Origin: Phoronis australis
Taxonomy: Eukaryota > Phoronida > Phoronidae
Assembly (NCBI GenBank): GCA_002633005.1
Contig: NMRA01000580.1
Span: 65,180 to 129,179 of the forward strand
Reading direction: 5' to 3'
DNA: 64,000 nt
Every line of letters begins with the position of its first letter. Position 1 is the first letter of the stretch. Made by a program: the position numbers and the translations under genes. Below the pieces are notes generated by a model, which saw only the letters and a list, made by a program, of their open reading frames with translations, was not told where the DNA came from and did not search any database. This document shows, piece by piece, positions 1 to 10,242 of this stretch.

Positions 1-2299
1 ACCCTAGTTTGTGAAGAGCCCTAACTTTGTATCTTAACATAACAGACACCAAGGAAACTGAATGGACTGTCTAGCCATGCTCGACTGGTTATGTTTTTAC
101 TTTCATAGCGTGAGATTCACAACATGTGTGCCTAAAAAGCTGCCGAAATATTGAAACCATCTCTGGGCTCCATCTTTGTGTGAGGGGAAATGGGCAACAG
201 TCCAATGGGACTCTTTAGACGTGGTTGACTGGGGAATCTCAATTCATGCAAGGAATTGTACGATGATACTTTGTTTACATCAAAATCTAATTCTGCCTGG
301 TGATTTGGTAATTGGTCCAATTTCGTTGCACACCCAGCAGAATTGATGAGGAACATATTATTGCAACATTAAATAAAAGTTTTAGGTTGTTTCGTCCAAT
401 TTTCAAGTATGTTACTAAGGAAATGAAAACTGCGCGAACCGGATACCACCGACGAGAAGATCAATTTATTACCGACGAAAAAGTCCACTGTGAGATCACG
501 TGACGGGAAGTCAAACTCTGTTGGTACAAGGACTTCCTACAGGAATCTTCAATGGTGGATATTACGGTGGAGAACGTTCTCTGGGAGATGAAGTTATCAC
601 CATATGGAAGAGCCAGTGACAGAACAACTTACACCTGAGTTAATAGTCCGCGGGAATATAAAATTAATACCGGGTATAAGGTCCAATATGACGGCATCTT
701 ACAGGTAGAACGAGTTACTTCCGCATAGAATGTCCACCTGGAGATCTGCAAGAAAAGTCTCTTGTAAATCAAGTTACTACGGAGAAGAAGGTCCAAGGAG
801 AGATCAAGTCATAACTAGTAGGAGTAAATAGGAAATCGTGTTATTAGGCTACTGGGGGAAGGTCAGCTGGCTGAACAAGTTTCTATTTCTCAGGTGTTAA
901 GTTCCACCAGGATGTCAAGCTATTGGCTTTGGAAGGTTTAATCGGACAACAAATTAGTACTTGGGAGAAAGTTCAATTATTGTCGAGAAGAAGGTTCATT
1001 GGGAAAATAAACTACTGTCGTGGTGACTACCCCCTGGGAGATGAAGTTTTTACTGAAGGGGTCTAGTGGTAGATGTAAATGAAACCATTAACCTGTAGAT
1101 GATCCGCAGGGGGATCAAGGTACTACTGGTATGTCTAATAACTACCCTGACGAGTTACTATTGGGAAGGGCATTGGGTAATGTAATGAATTGCGCCCAGC
1201 ATGATGGTCTTAGTAGTACGTTTTTTACACACTGGATTAACCATTTATTTTGAATATGTTGCAGAAACGATGGTATTCATTTGTAGTTTGTTACTAGGTG
1301 AAGCACGGTTCGTTTTGTAGGCTCGTTCAGTAGGACCTGTGTTGTCATTGTGCATGGTGTGGCGTTCTGGTAGGCGAATGCGCTCGGAGTTGGCAATGAT
1401 CATTGGAGAAACAGTCGTGCTGTCATGAGTGGTGGACGGCGGAGGAGCAACCACCACAGCTGGTATAAAAGTGACAACCATGTATTAATTGGAAGGCCCG
1501 GGTTGGAGGCACACTGACGAGCAGAGTGTGACAACCGTTTGCGCAAAGGACGACAAGCAATTGGAATGTTCATACTGAACCCTGTTGTTGTCAAGAGAAT
1601 TAACGTATCCATGTGATTTCAGATGCACATAAATAGTATGTTTAAACTGGCTTTAAGTGGAAATTACGTCGTGCAGCTAAGTCACGTTCGTGGTGTAACT
1701 GCCCACTTAAATAATGAAAGAAATTAAACCTTTTCAGCTGGACTCTCTAGAGCGTCCCACTCCCTTTTTGAGACATGGTTGAATATTTGGAATGGCACGA
1801 CAGGTGGAGCTTTCCACTATGCTGCCCTAGATGTATAAAGATATCCATTTCAACATATATTCAGCTAAATGTTTTTTTATAATTTTTTTGTGATTTTGTC
1901 TTGTTGATAGCCACTTCGTGGTAGAATCACAAAACAATTTGATATCTTTTCGAAACATAAGTTTTGGATAATGGCGTGACTTACATTGTACGGAGTTTGC
2001 AATAGGGGGTTACGTGGCAATATCAAACAGTTGTTTCTTGTTCAGAGGAGTCCCTATACAGTAGCTGATTAAGTTTCAAGCAGCCGAAAATAGAGAACAG
2101 CTTCTGATCGGAAGGGTGGTCACCAGGGAGAAAAAATTGGTCCTGGGAGTCGATGAAAGAGGCTTTAATGCAATGTGGGTCACGCCAGTGTAGGCTCTCG
2201 GGAACACGTGTCTAAGGTGAGAATTGCAACGTCTTTACCTACGGCGTTTGGCGTTTCCTTGTTAAAAGTTGCGCTGACCATTAACTTCAACAATTTCAG
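1..2299. other. Upstream/intronic sequence, no gene recognised
   Basis: No signal-peptide exon or coding domain was recognised. About 410-1190 is a degenerate minisatellite. The rest shows nothing I can support. Confidence 0.5.
410..1190. repeat. Degenerate tandem repeat
   Basis: Words such as GAAGGTCCA, GGAGATCAAG and GTTACTACTGG recur every 35-40 bp with many mismatches. Confidence 0.5.
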
Positions 2300-2677
2300 A
2301 TTTGATTACTCTTACGCGAGGAAGGGTTACTCAGATAAAATCCAGTGGAATGGTAATAAATTCTCCGACTCTGGCAGTGATTCGGATACACTTTGACAGT
2401 ACAAACGGAATAAGGTCTATTACGTGGTTTCGGCAATTTGAGAAGGACAAAAGAAAATACGAACCGCTATATGTTGTCGACTTTAATACCAAGAGAGGAA
2501 CCCCACTGAACGACTACGTAGGAAGAGTCCACGGTATCGAAATTGTTGATGACGCGATATTCATCACTTTTAAACAGGGATCAATCTCCGCCTGTGATTC
2601 CGGAGTATATAATGTCAACGTTACGTATGAGAATGACACATTTGAAGTATCCCAACAACACATAATCAGAATTGACG
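2300..2677 (+). CDS. Exon: Ig V-like extracellular domain lacking the canonical cysteines
   Basis: This is an exon of 378 nt with acceptor CAATTTCAG and donor G|GTTAGT, phase 1 at both ends, the usual arrangement for Ig-domain exons. The translation has the V-set landmarks: a strand-C Trp in ITWFRQF, a following LYVVDF strand, and the strand-E/F turn in DSGVYNVNV, matching the family's D-x-G-x-Y motif. The two cysteines normally paired between strands B and F are absent. The strand-B position reads VIRIHF, and the residue two after the Tyr is Val. One N-glycosylation sequon, NVT, lies in strand F/G. It is followed by a transposon-filled intron and then the 4192 exon. A role as the N-terminal ligand-binding module is inferred from position. 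It could also be another beta-sandwich family, though the DSGVY motif favours Ig. Confidence 0.72.
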
Positions 2678-2811
2678 GTTAGTAAAGTTAAAAAGGGTAT
2701 AAAATTTCCTGTGCCAAACTATCAACGAGTTCATAGTGTGATTAAGTTATGCGAAGGAACTAGTTGTTGCCGTAAACATCGACACATCTTGTCGTGCCGG
2801 CCTTCACGACT

Positions 2812-4060
2812 TATACAGCCGATGTCATAAAAGTGGTTTAACAAAACCGGTCTTCCTAAACCTGGTCTAATTTTAGACCTAACTTGCATTTTACCAACTA
2901 GGTTCGAAGTATGAATGTCTGGTTTTGCTAGACCAGGGAGCAGGTTCAGTAAAACCAGGCTAAAGTATCCAAGGCACCGTGCTGCGTCGAAACTGTTGGA
3001 TTTTTTAATGGAACAGTGATCACGTGGGTATCAATGACAACACACAGTTGTAGGTAGAATCGGTGCAGAAATTTCTGAAAAAAGTCTAAAAGCTTTTCTC
3101 AGGAGTAAAAATGTTCCCTCACAGAACTTATCAGAGAAAAAATAATGTTATAGTGAACAGAAAAACTGGTGCCAAAGTAAGTCGACGTAAGCAGCAGACT
3201 TGGAGAGTGTATTGGTTTAGACCGCCTGCACAGTTTCCCGTAACCGGAGATATACAACCCACAAACAGTGAATGAGCATCACTCAAAAATGAAGACCAGA
3301 AAGAAAATTTCATCAGTAAAAAATTCCAAAGAAAAACGGTAAGGGGTCCAGTGCCAGACCTAGGATGTCATGAGGGGAGCTTTTTGAATTTGGGGTATCT
3401 GCGCCCACAATACACACGGTGAACACACATTAAAGTACATGCCTATGATTAGCAGCATCATAATAAATATCGTGTCATTTTTATTGTTTATGTTTTGCGA
3501 CCAAGGGAGGGGGGTAAGACCCCTGCCCGGCAACCTTAAATCTAGGACCAATAGAGTTGCCGTCTTCAGTCCCGCCCGTGTCGCTTACAACGATGACTTA
3601 CTGCTCGACCAGTCGTATTCAGAGGAGTCCGACGGACACCCTGCAACATGTACTGGTCTACATCTGATCTTGTGTCATCGTAAAACTGAAAATCGAAAAT
3701 AGTCCATTCTCGTTCTTAAATTGCGTCGGTGATGCACACCGCGCCGGGCATCACCGACGCTGCACGGATCAGCACACCTGTATCGTGCAAGTCTGCAGTG
3801 ATTAAAGTGTTAAACCTGGGTCTGGCCAGGTCTAAAGTTAAATCTGGTATAAGATATCTATACAGCTCTGAGGAATATAGACCTTGTTGGCGAAGTGGAA
3901 ACTGACCTAAACCAAGTGTGAACTGGAGTTAAACCAGGTTTTACGAGACAACTAAAAGTTAAACTACCATTGCGATATGCCAGTTATCGTTAAATCTGGG
4001 CTAAAACTAATTTAAACCAGGTTTAACTTTAAAACACACCTTTATGAAATGTGCCGATGT
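2812..4060. mobile_element. DNA transposon-like element rich in ACCAGGTTTAAC words
   Basis: The left end, TACAGCCGATGTCATAAAAG, is the inverse of the right end of a related copy at 36832-37202 (CTTTATGAAATCGGCTGTA). The 3654-4055 portion is collinear with 36832-37200, including GATCTTGTGTC, AAATAGTCCATT and repeated AAACCAGGTTT words. A smaller element appears nested at about 3350-3553. No transposase was found. Confidence 0.55.
3350..3553. mobile_element. Possible nested hAT-type MITE
   Basis: Starts CAGTGCCAGACCTAGGATG and ends AAATCTAGGACCAATAG, a degenerate match to the CAGTGGCGGATCTAGG terminal type seen at 23648 and 31612. Confidence 0.35.
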
Positions 4061-4191
4061 TGTCGAGTGCGGCACTGTCACAACACACAGGTTGTGCAAA
4101 ATTGTTATTAAGTATGAAATTGGACATTTTTGACAAAGTTGTTGTGTTATTACAGTCTACTTATATGATAATATGTTTGTTTACATTGTAG

Positions 4192-4392
4192 CATATGAAG
4201 ATACGTCAAACAAGTTAATCGACTATTACTACATCAACAAACAAGGGCGTCGCGTTGGTGAAGACGGTAACAAAACAAAACTGATCGTTCCGTTTGACAC
4301 CATGTTTGTTGTTGTTTGTTATTACAATTCTGTGGCCTCCAAACCCAACATCAACTTTATTGTAAAAGACAGCAACAGAGACCAGGAGGCAA
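4192..4392 (+). CDS. Exon: second extracellular beta-rich module (Ig/FN3-like, unassigned)
   Basis: A 67-codon exon with acceptor TTTACATTGTAG and donor GCAA|GTATGT, phase 1 at both ends. The protein has alternating hydrophobic strands (KLIDYYYIN, TKLIVPF, MFVVVCYYN) and ends in NINFIVKDSN. The strand FVVVCYYNSVA resembles strand F-G of a C2-type Ig domain, but only one Cys is present and the strand-C Trp is replaced by Tyr. One sequon, NKT, is present. An overlapping GC donor, AG|GCAAGT at 4389, would end in phase 0 and is incompatible with the neighbours, so GTATGT was preferred. The exon is short for a complete Ig domain (usually 90-110 residues), so it may be a partial domain or a minimal sandwich. 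I do not recognise a named family with confidence. Confidence 0.6.
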
Positions 4393-6826
4393 GTATGTCT
4401 CCGAGTAACTCTAATCTGAAATAATCCAGAAGAACGTTCATGAATGCCCTAAAATTTTTGCCTCTGTGATTGTCGCTAATAGCGTGGATCATTCCGTTTG
4501 CCATTTTCCCTTGTAATTTCCCATATCTGCAACTTCCTAAAGCCGTTTTGAAGTGTTGCAGACCCGTGGCATCAGTTTCTAAAATCTATTGGTCTATCTA
4601 CAGCAACGTCTAACGTATTTACACTGGCACGACGTTTCCGTCGGACGTTTCCCGGGTCTTCTTCAGGTGTTACAGGGTTCTCAGAAGAACGCCCAGGTAC
4701 GATGTACCTAGTAAACAATAGAGTAATATCATGTAGATCATAGCTTAGTCTAGTACCTGTAGCGAGACTAGTCGGCACCGATCTCTTCTCGCTCATGATG
4801 TCGAGTAAGTTCCGGTTGGTAACAAAAGCTGTATTCCCAATAAGAGCACAGATTGCCCCCCCCCCCTCTCATAACAATAATTATCTCCGGTTTATATCCG
4901 TTGGGTTACGGTAACACCTTTATAATCCAACTGTCTGCATATACTGCGCTTGCTTTCGGTGCTGGTTATAGTTTAGGGAATATGCGCTCGCTGGTTACCT
5001 GCGTGTTCGCTGGGGGGTAGAGGACTCGCAGGCATCATTTACACCGGAGTTTCTGATTGGGTAGTCGAATTGTCAACAGGTAGCGCCTTACGCAAGCAAA
5101 CTAGCTTGACTGATGGGAGGACGTGTAAATGTGGATATAGTTTGTAGTGTGTTATACAGGCAAATCGGTGCTTAATTGGGGGTCTTCCACGAAGCTGATT
5201 GCGCGCTGAAGTCTGGGACGAGCCTAGATCAAGACTACACTCCGGTATGGTGGTCAAAGATTGGATTTTTGCATCGCTAATTGGATTTCAAACGCACACT
5301 TTACGGGTGTCAGTCCTGAAAATTCGCCACTAGTAGAGCAGAGACCCTTTCCAAGAAAACAGACAAATCTTAAATTTCAGTCAATTGAAGATAAAACTTA
5401 AATTTGTCTAAAATGGTTTTCAAGAAAGAGATCTATAAGCTTCACTTAATTTTGACTGACTTACCGGACGTGGAAGTTTCAAAGTTTGGGAGTTGGGACA
5501 AAGCTTAGACTTAGGCCTAAGTCAAAATGAACTTATGTCAGTCATTTTCCCAGAACAGGACACAGTAATTAGGTTATTCGTTTACTTAGAGGATTTTTAC
5601 ATATACTCATATTTTCCTAGGAAGAATAGTCATATGTCACTTGACTGATCGGAAGACAACGTCGTTTGGTTTCATATGTCTGTGTTCCTTGAACTTCCGT
5701 TTAGTCCATTCTATTTCCCTATAGAGTTTTAGAATGTTACCCCACTGAATGTTATGCTTTTGGCCGCACGTCGGTACATGTAGTTACACATGATGATGTA
5801 ATGCTTTCTCTACGGAATTTCATATGCACAGTGATCATGGTTTGCAATGGGTGTATGCTTCACCAGCACACGATTTACGAGAGAAGATTTGAGAGATGGC
5901 TTTTTCACTACACCTTGTATAGTCGACTCCTCGTGGCGTACTCCGTTCTCAGTACTCTTTAACACCTTGACAACACCTATACAATGTCGAATTGAAACTC
6001 AAAAGTCATTTTAATACTGAAACGTTGAACGACCTGGTTTGCTATCTATGTGTAATAACTTTGATAAAAATCCACACTTTATTGACGTCCTCTTTGACAT
6101 GCTTAGCTACGATTTTGGCTGATCAAATGAGTTTTTTTATACTGTACGCACTGACGATGATACAGTTTACTGGTTGTTATAAATGGTTCCCAGGGATGCC
6201 GTACGCATTCTTGAAAAGTTTCATTAACCACACCGTCTTTTTCTTATAAAAAACCTCCTTGGCACTGTCTCTATCTTTGGGAATTTCTCTGCTCCTTTTG
6301 TGCTAACTAGAGATAAGTGGTTATCAGAGTGTGCTCGAATACATAATAATTTAAGCCTATGAGTTTCTAGTCCAAGTTTGGGTTTAAAGACCTTTATATT
6401 CGTGCCACAAACGCTGGTAAAAACTCGAAATTTCGTGTTCAAACTCGAACTTTTAGCCTTGAACTTGGGTTTATCACCTGCAAACTAGGATAAATAAAGT
6501 AAGACATTATGTACTCGAGCATAGAATAATACACACTTATCTTGAGTTCCCACAAAATTAAAGTAGAAAATGCCAAACATAATTTGGAGTTCCATTTGAA
6601 GTAAAAAGACCGCCGGGCCCTGGGTCGGGTTGCTTAAAACTTCAAATTATCCGCTGGATAAGTTTGATTGTTACATGACGTCAAGTGTATTGTTCAACAA
6701 TAACAACGTTGAGCGTGATAATGCGACTTAATTGTTGCTACACGGCGCGTACTTTTTATGCAACTGGGCAGAAACTTCCGACTATACTAGGGCAACTTTT
6801 ATTATGTCTTACATTCCTTATTCCAG
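4393..6826. other. Intron, nothing recognised
   Basis: Only short chance frames. No domain, RNA gene or clear repeat was recognised apart from a poly-C run near 4857. Confidence 0.5.
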
Positions 6827-7165
6827 AGTACGCCGCTTATACCATTTACAACTACAAAAATGGTGGTTGGTCATCAGTTGTATATGGGCAGTTTCTTCGT
6901 CACCACTTCCACGTGCGCTCAAACATTTTCTATCATTTACAGGGCCAACCCGTATATTATGAGGTGAAGCCTGTCCCACACGTTGCGTACATCCGGGACG
7001 AGAGCTGCTTGTACAATGCCAGCCTGACTGTGACATTACTAAATACACGAAATAACAGTAGACTTCAAAATGCACGTGGCTCTAATTCGAGCAACGTGAG
7101 CTACTCCTTTGCATGCGACCTTGATGAAGAACATGTCATAATGACAGGCACAGTAACTTTCAGTC
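6827..7165 (+). CDS. Exon: glycosylated extracellular beta-sandwich domain, family unknown
   Basis: A 113-codon exon with acceptor CCTTATTCCAG and donor AGTC|GTGAGT, phase 1 at both ends. The upstream open frame is intronic. The residues alternate in beta-strand style, with a likely disulfide between Cys in DESCLYNAS and Cys in YSFACDLDE, about 40 residues apart. Four sequons are visible (NAS, NNS, NSS, NVS), so the domain is expected to be heavily N-glycosylated and extracellular. The strand pattern and Cys spacing fit an Ig-like or FN3-like fold, but there is no Trp in the right place and no DxGxYxC motif. A decayed second copy lies about 400 bp downstream (about 7540-7975), which supports this being a real duplicated domain exon. 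Confidence 0.62.
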
Positions 7166-7199
7166 GTGAGTACTTGGCAGTGCCATGCGCGCATCCAGG

Positions 7200-7395
7200 G
7201 CGGCGAAGTGGGCAAAAAGCCCCGCCTCATAGAAACAAAAAAGCCGAGAAAACGAGACAAAAGTCCACTAAAAAGGCGCGAATGCATAATTCATAGCTCT
7301 GAACGTGGTACCCCGTTGTTTTTAGTCCCCCGTTTGTTTTGTTAGTAACAGATCCACATTGTCAAAAATTGGAGCCCCTCTATATTTTAGGCTGT
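7200..7395. repeat. Dispersed repeat ending TTTTAGGCTGTGTGCGCGCATG
   Basis: Shares GAACGTGGT, TTTAGTCC, AAAAATTGGAGCCCCT and TATTTTAGGCTG-x-GTGCGCGCATG with 27941-28184. A terminal fragment recurs at about 50400-50421. Confidence 0.6.
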
Positions 7396-7539
7396 GTGCG
7401 CGCATGAGTGCAATAAATGACGTGAAAGCAGCACGTGAACTATATAGTCTCGTGCGAATGACAGGCGGTATTTTTGATGCAGCCTGCATTATCATCGTCT
7501 CGTTTTCATCATTTGTTATAATTGCCCTGGTTAACTATT

Positions 7540-7975
7540 TCCCATGCATATAATGTGAATTTCTCACATGACCTGGGAAGTGTTACGACACGACTTGTTA
7601 ATAATACCGAGTACGTAATTTTTCAAAGTACATGGGCGGATCACAGAGTAGTGCAAAGTAAAAACAGTGCTTTAGTGGTAAAATTTGAGGCGCCCAAAGC
7701 CCACCGTATCACCTTGAGCACTAAATGTAACTTACGGTTCGTTGGCGCTACATTCAAATGCCAAAAGGTGGTTGGCTGCGCCTACGTGCGCCTACGCCCC
7801 ACTGCGGCACTGAGTAAAATCCATACGCTTTACATTTTATCGTCAACAAAACATTAAAACAACCAAACTCGCGCCAACCAGGCAATGACGGAATTCCAAA
7901 AAGGTGACAAGGTTATGATTGACAAATCGGGTGTCGCAACTGTAAGAACTCCCAGTGGGAAGGACATGCAAATAA
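7540..7975 (+). pseudogene. Decayed tandem copy of the 6827 exon, split by a MITE
   Basis: The frame from about 7547 reads HAYNVNF, TRLVNNTEYVIF, ALVVKFEAPKAHRI and LSTKCNL. It aligns by eye with the 6827 exon (AAYTIYN, FLRHHFHVRSNIF, PVYYEVKPVPHVAYI, DESCLYN). The acceptor is gone: the first copy has TTATTCCAG, but here the equivalent site reads TATTTCCCAT. From about 7725 the frame runs into a dispersed repeat that recurs near 52.1 kb. After that repeat, a stretch at about 7885-7975 (GDKVMIDKSGVATVRTPS) may be the missing 3' half, without a usable donor. I read this as a dead duplicate exon. The 3' half assignment is weaker than the 5' half. Confidence 0.5.
7725..7812 (+). repeat. Short dispersed repeat (about 80 bp) inserted in the decayed exon
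   Basis: Core words GGCGCTACATTCAAATG, AAAGGTGGTTGGC and TGCGCCTACGCCCCAC recur in reverse orientation at about 52057-52140, and partly again at 52141-52195. It is a non-autonomous element of unknown class. Confidence 0.65.
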
Positions 7976-8366
7976 CTTCTTAACCGGACCCATCGTCGGC
8001 GGCGAATTCCATATCCACGTTCATTCAAATGGAGACGAGCCCCAACTCAAGAAACGCGGCTAGACTGTCTAGCTGTGCTTTCTCAAGGTCACTTCAGTGC
8101 TCACGTGCGGGGAAGCCTTGCTGACTTATTTATCAATTTTTTTAAATTTTAAGACTACAACTTCAAAGACTTCTAACTTGAATACTTGGAACGAAGCTGA
8201 ATACAATTTACAATTGTTGAGCTTAAAAAACTATTAATAAAAAGAAACTGAATTCCTTAACATTGCGCAAGCGTGTTTTTACAATAGTTGCGTCGTGTGG
8301 TTGAAAGTTTTAGACAGTTTTTCAGCAAAAAAGGTCGTTTTTACGGTTCATGTGAAAAGCAAAATT

Positions 8367-8493
8367 AATCCTACACTCGTTTCGAATTTATGACATGGGC
8401 AAAACCTCTTGGAAACTTTGGCAAGCCTGGAGATTTTGATGAAATTTCCATGAGGTTTTGCCCATGTTATAAACCTGAGACTCGTGTAGGATA
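8367..8493. mobile_element. Short palindromic MITE
   Basis: Left arm ATCCTACACTCG...GACATGGGCAAAACCTC is inverted at the right as GAGGTTTTGCCCATGTTATAAA...CGTGTAGGAT. The arms are about 45 bp with mismatches around a short spacer. Confidence 0.6.
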
Positions 8494-9416
8494 CTAAATT
8501 CAGACCTCACAAAGAGCGGCAAGAAATGAAGGCAACTCCATTGATGTATTTCATGAAAAAAGTGATTAAATATTTTTAAGTTTTAAAAGTCAGAAATTAG
8601 GCCGTACGCTCTACACAATAAAGACGTTAATGGTAGTCTCAGAAAAAATCCTACAAATTATTTTTAGACTGTGAATTTTTCAGAATTACTTGAATGTCTA
8701 AACGTTCATTTGGCAGCCATGAAGTTGAAGCGCAAGACCAAATTTATGTTCTTAAGTGACTAAGACTTAGTCGTTTTCATGAAATACGCTTAGAAGATAA
8801 ACAAATGGACCCAATTGATTTTCAAAAAATTTCCGAGGTTTTTGAAAAAAAAAATTTCATTAAACAACACCCAATCGCCTGTTTTGTAGAATTGTAGTAT
8901 GCAATCGACCGACTTTAACGTTATTCACAATGTCGCCATTTATATAATGATCCTCTTTTTAGGTTTAAAAAACAGTACATTTGAGACATAAATATAACGA
9001 AAAACGGAAAACAATCACGCTTTGCAATGTGATTAAGTGCAGAATGCATTGTTTTAAAAATCTAAAAACAGGCTCGCTTTTAAAATGGCGACTTCGTGAA
9101 TAGGGTGGGGGTGAAACGCAGTGTTTCGTTTGATCATGATTATGATTGGTTGCATATTAAATTATGTTAGCAAAGAACATGGCAACTAGACAGAAAATAG
9201 GGAAAAAATACTCATCAACATTTGCGGCAGACAGTTAAAACATTTTCACTGAAATCTCCTATCCATTCATTCCACTTCACGATCGCTTCCCCTTTCCCTC
9301 TCTGGATCAACCATTTCTTCCGACTTACCATCTAACATCATTGCGGCATAATCGTTTACATGTACATGTACATGTACGTATAAAAACGACCACGTACCAA
9401 CATGAAGAGACGTGCC

Positions 9417-9521
9417 ATTCAGCCACAGAATGTGACTATTTTAATAGAGCACATTGGATTGGACATTTCGATTGGAGGAGTGCAGGATTATTACTGCCAA
9501 GTGTACGGACACAAAAAGTGA
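9417..9521 (+). pseudogene. Remnant of an Ig-domain exon (start and strand F fused by deletion)
   Basis: The frame reads IQPQNVTILIEHIG, then LDISIGGVQDYYCQVYG, and stops at TGA 9519. A QPQNVT-type opening is common at the start of Ig V domains, and VQDYYCQVYG matches an Ig strand F with its Cys. The 50-70 residues normally between them, including the strand-B Cys and the Trp, are missing. There is no clear acceptor or donor in phase. This looks like an Ig exon with an internal deletion, between the 6827 and thyroglobulin exons. The stretch is short, so chance resemblance is possible. Confidence 0.4.
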
Positions 9522-9810
9522 TGATAAAACTTAATGAATTCCTGTTAAACTGCTACAAGTACAAAACGTTGTTGGTCCCAAGCAGATGGCACAACGTTTT
9601 GTGCCGAATTGTTTTATCGAAGAGATTCAGCGGTAAATGTCATTGAGTGCTTGTATGTGTGTGNTCTTTTACAGATTATTGCCTGTTTCTAAATTATGTT
9701 TGGAAATTTATGAGCACCGCCACTGAATTTTGGTACAATTTTAGTAGCATACATGTTCTTACTTATATCATTTACCCTGTCATTTATTTTGTATATTTCC
9801 CAATTCTTAT

Positions 9811-9879
9811 GCACAAGGGGCGCACCATAGGGGCTGCGGGGCTATAGCTCCCACTTATTTCAGTGCTGCGCCGCCCATG
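9811..9879. mobile_element. Palindromic MITE of the CATGGGCGGCGCA family
   Basis: GGGGCGCACCATAGGGGCT ... GCTATAGCTCCCACTTATTT ... CAGTGCTGCGCCGCCCATG. The ends are inverted (CGGCGCA/TGCGCCG). Same family as 15241, 27531, 34478 and 49681. Confidence 0.65.
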
Positions 9880-10047
9880 TTATGTTGTTCGTCTATCTTC
9901 ATGGTAACAAATAAACAACTCAAATCAAAATGTGAATGTATGTATTCACGCTTTTGTGTGTAAACATGTGCACATCAATGCGTGATATTTAATGTTCAGG
10001 TTGTAGAGCAAACTGTAGCTTAATGTGCTTCTCAATCTTTATCACAG

Positions 10048-10242
10048 TTGCTTCTCAATGTGAAGTGGAAAGAATGCAAGGTGAATCGCAAAGGGACTTG
10101 GTCGGCGTGTTTATTCCCTTCTGTACTGACAGAGGGTATTACGCGCCAAGGCAATGTTATCCTAGCATTGGACAGTGTTGGTGTGTTGATTCAGACGGCA
10201 ATGAGATTCCAAACACGCGCGCTAGATCTAGCGTCATCTGTG
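10048..10242 (+). CDS. Exon: thyroglobulin type-1 domain
   Basis: A 65-codon exon with acceptor TTTATCACAG and donor TGTG|GTGCGT, phase 1 at both ends. It is a complete thyroglobulin type-1 repeat: first Cys in SQCEVER, second in FIPFCTDRGYY, third in PRQCYPS, the signature pair in QCWCVDSDGNEIPNTR, and the last Cys in VICG. All six cysteines are present, as is the Gly after the CWCV core (family consensus CWCVD..G). The length is normal for the family. These domains are extracellular, disulfide-rich, and in some proteins inhibit cysteine proteases or bind growth factors. Here the role is probably structural or binding within the ectodomain. This is the most secure domain call in the 5' half of the gene. 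Confidence 0.92.
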
